This document shows, piece by piece, positions 11,659-21,356 of a stretch of 64,000 bases of DNA. The stretch is taken from assembly GCF_021202945.1 (NCBI RefSeq), contig NZ_JAJOYR010000001.1, positions 2,523,543 through 2,587,542 of the forward strand. The letters are read 5' to 3'. The stretch comes from Stenotrophomonas sp. SY1. Lineage in GTDB: Bacteria > Pseudomonadota > Gammaproteobacteria > Xanthomonadales > Xanthomonadaceae. Both the position numbers and the translations under genes were made by a program. Under the pieces are notes generated by a model. The model made no database searches. It was given only the letters and a program-made list of their open reading frames with translations, and had not been told where the DNA came from. Positions within the stretch are counted from its first letter, which is position 1; every line of letters starts with the position of its first letter.

Positions 11659-11903
11659 GCGGGCACTCCTTCCTGGCGGATCTGCACACGACCAGCCTCA
11701 CTGCGACGCAGCGCAAAACGGGTGAAGCCCACCTGGCACAGCAGCGGCTCGCCGCCGACCGGGCCACGCGCCACCAGGCGCACTTCTTCACCGTTTACGA
11801 ACCCCAGCTCCCGCAACCTGCGGGCGATGGCGTCATTGGGGTGCAGATCCTGTACGTTCTCCACGCGGGCGGAGACATGCAGCGGCAAATCTGACAACGT
11901 CAC
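11655..11903 (-). CDS. feoA: Ferrous iron transport protein FeoA
   Basis: An 82-aa SH3-like cytoplasmic protein that assists FeoB. The pattern LRELGFVNGEEVRLVARGPVGG (landmarks: RLRELGF, GPVGGEP) is characteristic. I chose the GTG at 11903 (VTLSDLPLHVSARV) because it gives the family length and lies just after the Fur-like site and -10 element. The long upstream open frame is non-coding. The stop overlaps the feoB start. Confidence 0.93.
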   Translation of the reverse strand: MTLSDLPLHVSARVENVQDLHPNDAIARRLRELGFVNGEEVRLVARGPVGGEPLLCQVGFTRFALRRSEAGRVQIRQEGVPA

Positions 11904-11924
11904 TGAATGGGCCCCTACGATGAG

Positions 11925-11949
11925 TTGATAAGAATGGTTATCAATTCTA
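11925..11949 (-). promoter_or_regulatory. Fur-like operator overlapping the feoA promoter
   Basis: A perfect 7-bp inverted repeat TTGATAA-GAATGG-TTATCAA (11925-11944) resembles a Fur box. On the minus strand a -10 element TAGAAT (11949-11944) abuts it, so bound Fur-iron would block polymerase. The match to the 19-bp Fur consensus is only moderate, but position and neighbouring genes fit iron repression of feoAB. Confidence 0.65.
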
Positions 11950-12027
11950 GCATCGCCGCGCCGCGTCATGGCGTCCTGCCCTGGTAACGCTATGATTCGG
12001 CGGATTTTCCGTGAACAGGCTTTACCA

Positions 12028-12816
12028 ATGAGCGACGCACTGCTCGTGCAACACCAGGGCGCAGTCGCGACCCTGTCCCTGAACCGGCCGGAACTGCACA
12101 ACGCGTTCGATGCCGAACTTATCCGGAACCTGACCGATGCATTGCAGGCGCTGGGCGCCGATCCCGCTGTGCGTGCCGTGGTACTGGCCGGCACCGGCGC
12201 TTCATTCTCCGCTGGCGCCGACCTGCAATGGATGCGCGCCATGGCCAGCGCCACGCAGGACGAGAACCGCCTGGACTCGCTGGCACTGGCCCGGCTGATG
12301 CGCACCCTGGACGAACTGCCCAAGCCGACCATCGCCCGCGTGCATGGCGCCGCCTTCGGTGGTGGTGTCGGTTTGGTGGCCTGTTGCGATATCGCCATTG
12401 CCGCCGAAGGCGCGCGCTTCGGTTTGACCGAAAGCCGGCTGGGCCTGCTGCCTGCGGTGATCTCACCTTATGTGATCGCTGCCATTGGCCCGCGCCAGGC
12501 GCGGCGCTGGTTTGCGACCGGCGAGCATTTCGATGCGGCCACAGCGGGGCAGATCGGTCTGGTGCACCAGGTGGTGGCTGCCGACGCGCTGGACGCCGCC
12601 GTGCAGGCGCAGTTGAACCTGCTGGGCAAGGCCGGGCCGGTTGCTGCGGCCTCGGCCAAGGTACTGGTCCGGGAAGTCTGTGCTGCCGCCGGCGATCGCG
12701 ATGGACTGGACCGCGCCAACGCCGGCCTGATCGCCGCGCTGCGTGCATCCGACGAGGGCCGCGAGGGCCTGTCGGCCTTCCTGGAAAAGCGCGCGCCCGT
12801 CTGGGCCAGCAAGTAA
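12028..12816 (+). CDS. liuC: Enoyl-CoA hydratase family protein, probable methylglutaconyl-CoA hydratase
   Basis: A 262-aa crotonase-fold enzyme. The oxyanion-hole segments [16 protein letters not shown] and [20 protein letters not shown] and the active-site [15 protein letters not shown] are present. The sequence pattern and the following HMG-CoA lyase gene point to LiuC of leucine degradation, which hydrates methylglutaconyl-CoA to HMG-CoA. The ATG at 12028 was chosen over an upstream frame start because the domain begins there. A -10 like TATGAT (11991-11996) lies 30 nt upstream. The other liu genes (liuR, A, B, D) are not in the window. Confidence 0.9.
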   Translation: MSDALLVQHQGAVATLSLNRPELHNAFDAELIRNLTDALQALGADPAVRAVVLAGTGASFSAGADLQWMRAMASATQDENRLDSLALARLMRTLDELPKPTIARVHGAAFGGGVGLVACCDIAIAAEGARFGLTESRLGLLPAVISPYVIAAIGPRQARRWFATGEHFDAATAGQIGLVHQVVAADALDAAVQAQLNLLGKAGPVAAASAKVLVREVCAAAGDRDGLDRANAGLIAALRASDEGREGLSAFLEKRAPVWASK

Positions 12817-12844
12817 TCCCGCCTACGCACTGCCCAGGAACCCC

Positions 12845-13738
12845 ATGAACGATTTCGTCCGTATCGTCGAAGTAGGCCCACGTGATGGCCTGCAGAATGA
12901 AAAACAGATGGTCGCCACTGCCGACAAGATCGAGCTGATCGACCGGCTTTCGGCCACCGGCCTGCGCAGCATCGAGGCCACCAGCTTCGTCAGCCCCAAG
13001 TGGGTCCCGCAACTGGCCGACGCCGCCGAGGTGTTCAGCGGCATCCAGCGCCGCGCCGGCATCAGCTACCCGGTGCTGGTCCCCAATGAGCAGGGCTACG
13101 AACGCGCCCTGGCCGTTGGGGTGCAGGAAGTGGCGGTATTCACTGCCGCTTCGGAGCAGTTCAACCGCACCAATACCAATGCCGGGATCGACGAGTCGCT
13201 GCAGCGTTTCGAGCCGATCCTGGCAAGGGCCAAGGCCGATGGCATCAAGGTGCGCGGTTATGTCTCCACGGTGCTGGGCTGCCCCTACCAGGGCCAAGTG
13301 CCGCTGGCCGACGTGGTCCGGGTGGCCGTCCGCCTGCACGCAATGGGCTGTTACGAAGTATCGCTGGGCGACACCATCGGCGTCGGCACTCCGCTCAAAG
13401 CCCGCGCCATGCTCCAGGCGGTCGCCGCGGAAGTGCCGGTCGCCGCGCTGGCCGTCCATTTTCACGATACCTACGGGCAGGCTCTGGCAAACATAGCCAC
13501 CTGCCTGGAGGCTGGTGTGCGCGTGGTCGACTCGGCGGTGGCCGGCACCGGCGGCTGCCCCTATGCGCGCGGTGCAAGTGGTAATGTCGCCAGCGAGGAC
13601 GTCGTGTACATGTTGCATGGAATGGGGATCAGCACCGGCATCGATCTGCCGGCGCTGGCCGCCACAGGGAACTGGCTGGCCGAACGGCTGGGCCGGCAGA
13701 CAGGCAGCAAGACCGCAAGGGCATTGACGGTGTCATGA
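12845..13738 (+). CDS. liuE: Hydroxymethylglutaryl-CoA lyase
   Basis: A 297-aa TIM-barrel lyase (also called MvaB) that splits HMG-CoA into acetoacetate and acetyl-CoA at the end of leucine degradation. The N-terminal [12 protein letters not shown], the metal-binding [13 protein letters not shown], and the active-site loop [19 protein letters not shown] with the catalytic Cys are all visible. The ATG at 12845 lies 28 nt after liuC. The stop codon overlaps the ATG of the following GGDEF-EAL gene. Confidence 0.96.
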   Translation: MNDFVRIVEVGPRDGLQNEKQMVATADKIELIDRLSATGLRSIEATSFVSPKWVPQLADAAEVFSGIQRRAGISYPVLVPNEQGYERALAVGVQEVAVFTAASEQFNRTNTNAGIDESLQRFEPILARAKADGIKVRGYVSTVLGCPYQGQVPLADVVRVAVRLHAMGCYEVSLGDTIGVGTPLKARAMLQAVAAEVPVAALAVHFHDTYGQALANIATCLEAGVRVVDSAVAGTGGCPYARGASGNVASEDVVYMLHGMGISTGIDLPALAATGNWLAERLGRQTGSKTARALTVS

Positions 13739-16302
13739 CAGGGTCCGGCCAGCGCATAGTCCACGACGAGGGCGAGCATCCTGCTGCCCATGTCGATGCG
13801 CTCGCCGGTCTTGAGCACGCCCTGCACCAGCCGTTGCCACTGCACCTGCAGCCCGTGCTGCAGGCCGCCCATGACGCCCTGCGCGAGGCAATGAACGAAC
13901 GCCAGTCCGCGCAGCGGCGCTACGAAGCCCTGTTCGACGCGGTGCCGGACCCGGTCAGCATTCTCAGCGCCACCGGCCAGGTACTGGATGTCAACGCTGC
14001 CGGCGTGCACGCCTACGGCCGCAGCCGTGAGGAAATCGTCGGCCAACCGATCGAACTGCTCAACCCGGACCTGCCGGCCGACCACCTGGAGCCGGTCTGG
14101 GAAACCCTCAAGCGCGGCCAGACCTACGTGGTCGAAGTCACCAACATGCGCGGGGACGGCAGCCGCTTCCCGGTGGAAGTCCATTCGGCCGCCTTCGAAC
14201 ACGATGGCCAGCCCTGCATCGTGGCCGTGGCCCGTGACCTCAGCCGACGCTGGCAGGCCGAAACCCGCTATCGCCTGCTGCTCGAATCCATCGACAAGGG
14301 GGTGATGCTGTTTGACCGCAACCTGGGCATCGTCTCGGCCAACCCGGCCGCGCACCGCATTTTCAACACCGGCATCACCTCCCCCCGCAAGCTGCCGCGT
14401 GATACCGAAGAATGGATCACCGTGGACGAACACGGCCGCCGCCTGAGCATCGAGCAATGGCCGGTGTCGCGTGCCTTCCGCGACGGGCGGATCATCCCCA
14501 GCACCATCATCGGCCTGTTCCACCGGCCCCAGGGGCGCATGATCTGGATATCGATCACCACCGTGCCGGTGTTCTCCTCCGACTGCGCCCTGCCCGACCA
14601 TGTGTTTTCGCTGTTCAGCGACATCACCGAACTCAAGCGCGACCACGCCCTGTTCGACCGTGCGCAGTCACTGGCACATATCGGCGGCTGGGAATGGGAC
14701 CGGGGCCAGCAACGTCTGTACCTGACCGGCGAGGCACAGCGCATCCTCGGCCAGCAGCATCCCCCCGAAGACCTGGAGCAGCTGCTGGCCTGCCTCAACA
14801 CCACCTCACGCCAGCAACTGAGCCTGGCCATGGAGCGGGTCGTCGAGCAACGCAGTGGTTTCGAACTGGAGCTGCAGGGCCAGCACGCCGATGGGCACAG
14901 CTTCTGGATCCGGATGATCGGTGAAGTGGAACAGGCCGATGTCGCATCCAACCGCATCGCCGGCACCCTGCAGGACATCACCGAGCCAAAGCACGCGGAA
15001 GAAACCCTGAAGACCCAGGCGCGCACCGATCCGCTGACCGGCATCATGAACCGCGACGCCGCGCTGACCGACCTGGAAGCACGCCTGAGCAACCCTTCGC
15101 ACGCCGAAGTGGCGGTGCTGTACATCGACCTGGACCGTTTCAAGACCGTCAACGATGTGCTCGGCCACAACGCCGGCGACCAGCTGCTGATCGAAGCCAC
15201 CCGCCGCATCCGTGACGCCGTGGGCACCGAAGGCCTGCTGGCACGTTTTGGCGGCGACGAGTTCGTGGTGATCTGTGATGCACGCGATCAACCCCAGCGC
15301 CCCGAACAGCTTGCCGAAGCCATCACCGAAGCCTTCACCACGCTGTTCCAGTTCGGCCAGGACGAGTTCCCCGTCACCACCAGCATCGGCATCGCCCGCG
15401 CGCCCCGGCATGGGCAACGGCCACAACAGCTGATCCAGAATGCCGACCTGGCCATGTACGAATGCAAGCGCCGCAACCGCAATGGCTGGCTGGTGTTCTC
15501 GCCCGACATGGCACGGCGCCAGCGTGACCGGCTGCAGATCGAGAGACGCCTGCGCAAGGCACTGGAGCGCAATGAGTTCCGGCTGGTTTACCAACCGCAG
15601 GTTGAGCTGCAAAGCGGCCGGATCATCGCCTGCGAAGCCCTGATCCGCTGGCGCAACCGCCAGCTTGGCGAACTGCGCCCGGACATCTTCATCAGCCACG
15701 CCGAGAACACCGGCGACATCGTGCGCATCGGTGACTGGGTCCTGCACCAGGCCTGCCAGCAGGTACGTCGCTGGCAGGACCAGGGTCTGGGGCTGATCCG
15801 CGTGGCAATCAATGTGTCCTACCGGCAGTTCAACGGCGACCGCCTGGCCCGCCAGGTGCGCGACGTATTGGACGAATACGGCCTGCCCGGCGCGGCCCTG
15901 GAGCTGGAATTCACCGAACGGGTGCTGATCGAGGATGCACCTTCCACCCTGCGCACCTTCGCCGAGCTGCGGCAGATGGGCGTGGTGCTGACCATCGACG
16001 ACTTCGGCGAGGGCTACAGCGCGCTCAATTACCTGCGCAATCTGCCCATTCACGGACTCAAACTCAGCAAGCTGTTCATCAGTGGCGTGCCCCACAACCG
16101 TTCCGACGTCGCCGTCTGCGAAGCGGTCTGCGGCATCGCCCGCAGCCTCGGCCTGGGGCTGGTAGCCGAGGGCATCGAGTCCGAGGCACAGCGCCAGTTC
16201 CTGCTCGGGCTGGGAGTGCCGGTGGGACAAGGCTTCCTGTTCGCCCCCGGGATGTGCCCGGGCGAGTTCGCCCACACCCTACCCCGCCAGCCGCAGGTCT
16301 GA
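13735..16302 (+). CDS. PAS-GGDEF-EAL cyclic-di-GMP turnover protein
   Basis: An 855-aa soluble protein. Order: short helical N-terminus, about three PAS/PAC sensor domains (residues 55-430, with PAC-like ends such as [13 protein letters not shown] and [13 protein letters not shown]), then GGDEF (intact FGGDEF near residue 505), then EAL (ACEALIRW near residue 635). The EAL part keeps [30 protein letters not shown] and AEGIES, so phosphodiesterase activity is plausible. The cyclase inhibitory site (RxxD) before GGDEF is GTEG, so feedback inhibition is probably lost. The ATG overlaps the liuE stop. Starts further in (13891) are possible. Confidence 0.92.
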   Translation: MTGSGQRIVHDEGEHPAAHVDALAGLEHALHQPLPLHLQPVLQAAHDALREAMNERQSAQRRYEALFDAVPDPVSILSATGQVLDVNAAGVHAYGRSREEIVGQPIELLNPDLPADHLEPVWETLKRGQTYVVEVTNMRGDGSRFPVEVHSAAFEHDGQPCIVAVARDLSRRWQAETRYRLLLESIDKGVMLFDRNLGIVSANPAAHRIFNTGITSPRKLPRDTEEWITVDEHGRRLSIEQWPVSRAFRDGRIIPSTIIGLFHRPQGRMIWISITTVPVFSSDCALPDHVFSLFSDITELKRDHALFDRAQSLAHIGGWEWDRGQQRLYLTGEAQRILGQQHPPEDLEQLLACLNTTSRQQLSLAMERVVEQRSGFELELQGQHADGHSFWIRMIGEVEQADVASNRIAGTLQDITEPKHAEETLKTQARTDPLTGIMNRDAALTDLEARLSNPSHAEVAVLYIDLDRFKTVNDVLGHNAGDQLLIEATRRIRDAVGTEGLLARFGGDEFVVICDARDQPQRPEQLAEAITEAFTTLFQFGQDEFPVTTSIGIARAPRHGQRPQQLIQNADLAMYECKRRNRNGWLVFSPDMARRQRDRLQIERRLRKALERNEFRLVYQPQVELQSGRIIACEALIRWRNRQLGELRPDIFISHAENTGDIVRIGDWVLHQACQQVRRWQDQGLGLIRVAINVSYRQFNGDRLARQVRDVLDEYGLPGAALELEFTERVLIEDAPSTLRTFAELRQMGVVLTIDDFGEGYSALNYLRNLPIHGLKLSKLFISGVPHNRSDVAVCEAVCGIARSLGLGLVAEGIESEAQRQFLLGLGVPVGQGFLFAPGMCPGEFAHTLPRQPQV

Positions 16303-16368
16303 TCGGCCGCGTTCCCGGCAGCGGCCATCGGCTAGAATCGGCGGCTCATTTTTCGCGGGATCGTTCCA

Positions 16369-17139
16369 ATGCAGCTGTCCTCCGTTCGTGCCGTCATCAC
16401 CGGCGGCGTCTCCGGCCTTGGCCTGGGCGTGGCCCAGTTCCTCGTCGCCAATGGCGGCAAGGTCGCCCTGTTTGATCTCAACGACGAGAAAGGCGCCGCT
16501 GCCGTGGCCGAACTCGGCGCCGACAACGCCCGTTACTTCACCACCAACGTCACCGACGAAGCCGGCGTGGCCGCCAACCTGGCCGCTGCCAAGGAATTCC
16601 TGGGCGGCTTGAACGTGGTGATGAACTGCGCCGGCATCCTCGGCGCCGGCCGCGTGCTGGGCCGCGAGGCCGCCATGCCGCTGGCCAACTTCCAGACCAC
16701 GGTGATGGTCAACCTGGTCGGCAGCTTCAACGTGGCCAAGGCCGCCGCCGACCTGATGCAGCACAACGAAGCCAACGCCGACGGCGAGCGTGGCGTGATC
16801 ATCAACACCGCCTCGGTGGCCGCCTATGAAGGCCAGATCGGCCAGGCCGCCTATTCCGCCTCCAAGGGCGGCGTGGTCGGCATGACCCTGCCGATGGCGC
16901 GCGAACTGTCCCGCTTCGGCATCCGCGTGCTGACCATTGCCCCGGGCGTGTTCTGGACGCCGATGGTCGATGGCATGCCGCAGAACGTTCAGGAGTCGCT
17001 GGCCGCCTCCATCCCATTCCCCTCGCGCCTGGGCCAGCCGTCGGACTTCGCCAGCCTGGTCGGCCATATCATTGGCAATACCTACCTCAACGGTGAGACT
17101 ATTCGCCTTGACGGTGCCGTGCGTCTGGCACCGAAGTGA
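16369..17139 (+). CDS. SDR oxidoreductase, 3-hydroxyacyl-CoA dehydrogenase type II-like
   Basis: A 256-aa short-chain dehydrogenase. It has [13 protein letters not shown] at the N-terminus, NCAG, and a full Ser-Tyr-Lys set (NTAS, then YSASK 13 residues later). The pattern resembles the HSD17B10-like 3-hydroxyacyl-CoA dehydrogenases used in branched-chain amino acid and fatty acid breakdown. That would fit the liu genes nearby, but the substrate cannot be read from the sequence. A -10 like TAGAAT (16333-16338) precedes the ATG. efpL follows after 59 nt. Confidence 0.9.
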   Translation: MQLSSVRAVITGGVSGLGLGVAQFLVANGGKVALFDLNDEKGAAAVAELGADNARYFTTNVTDEAGVAANLAAAKEFLGGLNVVMNCAGILGAGRVLGREAAMPLANFQTTVMVNLVGSFNVAKAAADLMQHNEANADGERGVIINTASVAAYEGQIGQAAYSASKGGVVGMTLPMARELSRFGIRVLTIAPGVFWTPMVDGMPQNVQESLAASIPFPSRLGQPSDFASLVGHIIGNTYLNGETIRLDGAVRLAPK

Positions 17140-17198
17140 TCCAGCTGCGGGCGCCCACAAGGCGCCCGCCTCCGTTTACCCCAACCGACTTTCCAAGC

Positions 17199-17765
17199 AT
17201 GAAAGCCAACGACATCAAGAAAGGCAACGTCGTCGAGTACAACAACGGCGTCTATCAGATCCGCGACATCGAGCGCAGCTCGCCGCAGGGTCGCGGCGGC
17301 AACGTCCGCTTCCGTTTCATCATGTACAGCGTGCCGGGCGGCAACAAGCTCGATGCCAGCTTCGACGCCGACGACAACCTGCCGGAAGTCGAACTGCTGC
17401 GCCGTCAGTCCACCTATTCGTACATGGACGGCGATGCCTTCGTGTTCATGGATGACGAGGACTACACCCCGTACACGCTGGACGCCGAAGTGATCGGCGA
17501 TGACGCCGGCTACATCACCGAAGGCCTGACCGGCATCTACGTGCAGGTGATCGACGACCAGCCGGTGGCGATCCAGATGCCGCAGCACGTCACCCTGGAA
17601 GTGGTCGAGACTCCGCCGGAACTGAAGGGCGGCACCGCCACCAAGCGCCCGAAGCCGGCCAAGCTCAACACCGGCATCGAGATCATGGTTCCGGAGTACA
17701 TCACCAACGGTGAGCGCATCCTGGTCAACACCACGACCGGCGAGTTCGGCGGTCGCGCCGACTGA
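17199..17765 (+). CDS. efpL: Elongation factor P-like protein EfpL (YeiP)
   Basis: A 188-aa three-domain EF-P paralogue: KOW-like N-terminal domain ([17 protein letters not shown]), central OB domain with [15 protein letters not shown], and C-terminal OB domain ending GEFGGRAD. The loop that carries a modified Lys or Arg in EF-P reads RSSPQGRGG, the arginine-tipped form of the EfpL subfamily. EfpL helps ribosomes stalled at proline and some other motifs. The ATG at 17199 was chosen from the family start. An intrinsic terminator follows. Confidence 0.95.
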   Translation: MKANDIKKGNVVEYNNGVYQIRDIERSSPQGRGGNVRFRFIMYSVPGGNKLDASFDADDNLPEVELLRRQSTYSYMDGDAFVFMDDEDYTPYTLDAEVIGDDAGYITEGLTGIYVQVIDDQPVAIQMPQHVTLEVVETPPELKGGTATKRPKPAKLNTGIEIMVPEYITNGERILVNTTTGEFGGRAD

Positions 17766-17779
17766 TTGCCCAACCAAAG

Positions 17780-17810
17780 CAGCCCCGCCATCACGCGGGG
17801 CTGTTTCGTT
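17780..17810 (+). terminator. Intrinsic terminator after efpL
   Basis: A 9-bp stem CAGCCCCGC (17780-17788) with GCGGGGCTG (17795-17803), loop CATCAC, followed by TTTCGTT. Confidence 0.85.
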
Positions 17811-17854
17811 GCAGAAGCCGTTCCCTTGTAGGAACAGCTTCGGGGCTGTTTTTT

Positions 17855-17970
17855 TGTAGGAGCGGCTTCAGCCGCAAAGCTGTTGATGCAACCGCTGGCG
17901 GGATCTGCTCAATTGCAGGCACCCCGCGACCGGTAGTCTGGGGCAGCTTCGCGGCTGAAGCCGCTCCTAC
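17855..17970. repeat. Inverted pair of REP-like palindromes
   Basis: Two copies of a GTAGGAGCGGCTTCAGCCGC-type element in opposite orientation (17855-17880 and 17946-17970) enclose about 65 nt. Each can fold on its own (GCGGCTTCAGCCGC) and the two can pair with each other. The right copy includes the TAG stop codon of the histidine kinase gene. The same family recurs at 27655-27770 and 36865-37166. Confidence 0.85.
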
Positions 17971-19106
17971 GACACGCCAGCGGCGTGGCTTGCCAGCGCC
18001 GGGAAATACATCGACACCGCAGCACCGCCCATGGCGGACGTGCCGATCGCGGCAACGCCACCGGACTGTGCGGCAAAGCCCTGCACCTGGCTCAAGCCAA
18101 GCCCACTGCCCTCTTCCACGTCCTTGGTGGTGAAGAACGGCTCGAACACGCTGTGCTGGATCTCCGGCTGGATGCCAGGGCCGCTGTCGCCGACGCTCAC
18201 GCGGACAAACTCCGCAGCTTCCGCGCCGTGCAGCGACAGGGTTTCCACGCCCACCTCCAGCATCACCCGGCCTACGCCATGCATGGCGTCGCGGCTGTTG
18301 CTCAACAGGTTCAACAATGCAGCCTCCAACTGCCCCACATCAACCAGAACCGGCGGCAGCCCCTGCTCGACGTGGATCCGCAGGTCGATGCTGTCGCCAC
18401 ACACACTCTGATACAGCTCCATTGAACCCTGCATCAGCTCGCCCACATCACTGACCTGCGGCACAAGCGTCGTGCCGCGGCCAAAGGCCAGCATCTGCCG
18501 GGTCAACTGGGTGCCACGCTCCACCGCGCGCTGGGCGATGTCCAGGATGCGGCGGGCGCTCTCATCACTGGTGCGACGTGCGGCGAGCATTTCCAGGCTG
18601 TTGCCGATCACGGACAGCAGGTTGTTGAAGTCGTGCGACAGATCCAGTGTCAGCTTGCCCATCGCGTCCAGACGTTGCGCGCCCAGGCTGACTTCGCGCG
18701 CCTCGCGCACACGTTTCTGTGTATGGAAGAAGCCGGTGATGTCACGGACCACTGCCATCACCCGCGGCGCGGCGCCATCGTGCACCCGCTCCAGCATCAA
18801 TGAGGCACGGAACCGTTCACCATCCTTGCGCACCATCGCCAGCCCGACCTGCTCAAAGGTCTGCGTAAGTGCCTGGGCAAGTGCCTGTCGGTCCGCGCCA
18901 CGCTCCAGGTCAGGCTCACTGAAAAGACAGGCGTAGTTGAGTCCACGCAGTTCATCGACGCGGTAACCGCAAACCGCTTCCACACCGGCATTGCAGCCCA
19001 GCACCAAGCCTTCAGCATTCAGCTGAAGCACGGCGTAGGAGCGCAGTTGCATCAGATCCTGCAACAACGCTGTTTCGTCCTGCATATACGGGTTACTGCT
19101 CGTCAT
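17967..19106 (-). CDS. Soluble PAS-domain sensor histidine kinase
   Basis: A 379-aa protein without membrane segments. A PAS domain (YAVLQLNAEGLVLGCNAG, PAC end VMAVVRDITGFFHTQKR) is followed by a dimerisation/phosphoacceptor helix LTLDLSHDFNNLLSVIGNSL. The ATPase domain has N box LLNLLSNSRDAM, G1 VGDSGPGI and G2 GSGLGLSQV. No receiver domain and no response-regulator gene lie next to it, so it is an orphan kinase here. I chose the ATG at 19106, with AAAGAG 11 nt upstream, over a GTG at 19118. The stop codon is supplied by a REP-like repeat. Confidence 0.9.
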   Translation of the reverse strand: MTSSNPYMQDETALLQDLMQLRSYAVLQLNAEGLVLGCNAGVEAVCGYRVDELRGLNYACLFSEPDLERGADRQALAQALTQTFEQVGLAMVRKDGERFRASLMLERVHDGAAPRVMAVVRDITGFFHTQKRVREAREVSLGAQRLDAMGKLTLDLSHDFNNLLSVIGNSLEMLAARRTSDESARRILDIAQRAVERGTQLTRQMLAFGRGTTLVPQVSDVGELMQGSMELYQSVCGDSIDLRIHVEQGLPPVLVDVGQLEAALLNLLSNSRDAMHGVGRVMLEVGVETLSLHGAEAAEFVRVSVGDSGPGIQPEIQHSVFEPFFTTKDVEEGSGLGLSQVQGFAAQSGGVAAIGTSAMGGAAVSMYFPALASHAAGVS

Positions 19107-19121
19107 GCCCAAACACACTCT

Positions 19122-20969
19122 TTACAGATGGCTACTGCCGCCGGCCGCACGGCCCGGCACCAGGGCCGTACCGTGGTGCAAGCGTAACTGTTGCCGCAGA
19201 TGATCAAGGTTTGCCTCGGTAGCGGCAACCCGTTTGCGCTGGTCGGCACCCAGCAGATCCAGTGCGCGTGCGCGCAACGCCTGCCATTGGCCGCTGGCCA
19301 TATCGCTGTCATCGACAACCTGCCGGCGCAGCGCCTCGCGCTCACCGGCCACAGGGATTCCGTAGCCGTCCGCAGCCCAACTACCCGGTGCCAGCAGCAG
19401 ACCCGCCTGCTCCATCAACGCCTTGAACTGCGCAAGCTCCGCAGCCATGCCGGCGCCACTGAGCAACCGCCGCTTCAACACTTCGCGCGCCTCCAGCTCC
19501 TGGCGCCGCCATGCCGCCTGCTCCAACAGCAGCATCGCCGCCAGCACCTGCGTGTCGGCCTGCTGCATCCACGCACGGCGACTGTCCGGCGGCAACGCCA
19601 GCCATTGTTCGACCGACGTCGCGGGCAGAGAGGGCAATGCATGCCGCATCACCTCGAACACCTGGGCGTAATGACCCGCTGCCGATTCGAAGTAATAACC
19701 CGCACTGATGGCCTGTTGCCGCTGCTCGGGCACCTGCGCCAGCAACGACTGCCGGCGCAACCGTCGCAGCAGACCGGTCGGCGTGATCGAACTCAACTGT
19801 GCCTGGGCCAGGCGCGGCACACCGTCGTTGAGCAGCTTCCAGGTCTCCACCGCGCAGTTGTTGCTGACAAAGAAATAGCGGCCGTCATAACTCCAGTGCA
19901 GTCGCGCTGCCTGCTGCAGTAACTGCTCGATTTCCCGGGGCTGCAATGCCAACGGCGTGGACGAGAGCCCGCGCAGCTCAACCTTGGTGTACTCCTCCAC
20001 CACCCGGTTCAGTGGCAGCACGAACAGGCGCGAGGGATAGGAGCCGGTAAGCCCGCGCCAGCTGGAAATCTGTACGTCACCGACGAACGCGCGGAATGAG
20101 AGCACCCGGTGATGCTGCAGGTCCATCCGGCACGCCGGGCCCGGCGTGCGCCCCGGTGCACAGATCACCAGGCGCAGCATGCTGTGACCCCAGCGACTCA
20201 TCAGCTTGTCGTTGCCTTCGGCCAGCAGATAGTCGACCTGGTAGACGCGTGCCGGGTCCAGTTCCAGCAGCTCGGCCATGCCGTCGCGCTCGCCCGCCTG
20301 CAGGAAGGGCAGGCCGCCGTCACAGCGGGACGCCGGCAGCGCTGGGGCTGCGCCAAACTGCGATTGGTACCAGGCATGCAAGGCCGGACGACGGCAAAGG
20401 AAGTCCGCGTCTAGGAGATAGTGTTCGAAGTTGACCGCGAAGAACTCGACCGGGCTGTGCAGCTCGTAGCGATCAGGGCTGCGCAGCGAAAACGCATTGC
20501 GCCCCCGGCCTGGCAACAACGGCCGTTGCTGCCAGCCGGCCACATCAAGGAAACGCGACTGCCCGGACCAACCGCCGGCGCCGGAACGATCCAGCGCATG
20601 CGCCAGTTCGTGGATCAGCGCCGCACGTGCATCGTGCCAGGCGGCATCCCGGCTGGAATCTGCCGAAGCCAAAGCGGATAACAGGCGACGGTCCAAACCC
20701 AGCGTTTGCCCGCGCGCCCTGCCCCGCACATGTTCGGGCAGGTCCTGCCGCCAACGCAGTTGCAGTTGCAGCGGCACGCGCTGGCGCAGCTCCGCGGGAA
20801 AACGGTCGAGCACGTCACTGATCAGCTGCTGGCTGAGCTGGGCCTCGGCTGTCGTCAGCCCCTGTTCCGGTACGTCCAGCTGCAGGGCGGCATGGGCTGG
20901 CCACGCCGCGATCAGGCCGAACAGCGGCGCCAACAGCCGCACTCGCGGCGGCCGGCGCACTGCGGTCAC
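19122..20969 (-). CDS. DUF4105 (Lnb N-terminal-like) periplasmic protein with HExxH motif
   Basis: A 615-aa exported protein. The GTG at 20969 gives a signal peptide (RLLAPLFGLIAAWPAHA, cleavage near residue 28) and overlaps the upstream gene stop as GTGA. The N-terminal part carries HELAH (residues 120-124), a zinc-metalloprotease-like signature. The central part (about 290-420) matches the DUF4105 pattern with MSRWGHSMLRLVIC and NNCAVETWKLLNDG, where His and Cys residues could form a papain-like site. The C-terminal 200 residues are helical. Function unknown. Pairing with DUF2388 is also seen in pseudomonads. Confidence 0.85.
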   Translation of the reverse strand: MTAVRRPPRVRLLAPLFGLIAAWPAHAALQLDVPEQGLTTAEAQLSQQLISDVLDRFPAELRQRVPLQLQLRWRQDLPEHVRGRARGQTLGLDRRLLSALASADSSRDAAWHDARAALIHELAHALDRSGAGGWSGQSRFLDVAGWQQRPLLPGRGRNAFSLRSPDRYELHSPVEFFAVNFEHYLLDADFLCRRPALHAWYQSQFGAAPALPASRCDGGLPFLQAGERDGMAELLELDPARVYQVDYLLAEGNDKLMSRWGHSMLRLVICAPGRTPGPACRMDLQHHRVLSFRAFVGDVQISSWRGLTGSYPSRLFVLPLNRVVEEYTKVELRGLSSTPLALQPREIEQLLQQAARLHWSYDGRYFFVSNNCAVETWKLLNDGVPRLAQAQLSSITPTGLLRRLRRQSLLAQVPEQRQQAISAGYYFESAAGHYAQVFEVMRHALPSLPATSVEQWLALPPDSRRAWMQQADTQVLAAMLLLEQAAWRRQELEAREVLKRRLLSGAGMAAELAQFKALMEQAGLLLAPGSWAADGYGIPVAGEREALRRQVVDDSDMASGQWQALRARALDLLGADQRKRVAATEANLDHLRQQLRLHHGTALVPGRAAGGSSHL

Positions 20970-21265
20970 AGCGCCAGGATTTTCCGGGCCAGTTCCATGT
21001 CCGAAGCCTGGCGTGCGCCAGCGTCGTTCTCGCGCAGGTGGATCAACGCCGCCTCCAGCCATGCGCCACGAATGGCACCGTTGCTGGCGACAAAGCCGGC
21101 GGCATCTTCGCGGGCATCCAGCACCACCTTGTCATCACCGGACGAGCTGCCGGATGAATTGGAAGAAGCACCGGACGCGGAGCCGGCCGAGGTCCCGGCA
21201 AAGCTGGAAGCAAACACCGAGATCGGCAGGGCGAACAGGGCACAGAGCAGGATCGAACGGATCAT
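20966..21265 (-). CDS. DUF2388 small secreted protein
   Basis: A 99-aa protein with a signal peptide (MIRSILLCALFALPISVFA). A low-complexity Ser/Gly stretch (about residues 24-43) is followed by the family core DDKVVLDAREDAAGFVAS and GAIRGAWLEAAL, which matches DUF2388 as I know it from Pseudomonas. Function unknown. It is translationally coupled to the DUF4105 gene by a 4-nt overlap, suggesting the products act together in the periplasm. Confidence 0.88.
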   Translation of the reverse strand: MIRSILLCALFALPISVFASSFAGTSAGSASGASSNSSGSSSGDDKVVLDAREDAAGFVASNGAIRGAWLEAALIHLRENDAGARQASDMELARKILAL

Positions 21266-21356
21266 CGGCAGGTCGGCGTGGCGTGGAAAGATGCGCAAGA
21301 GTAGCCGGCCACGGGTTTCAGGTCGAACAGTGAGACCGCGCGCATGAGCCGCATGT

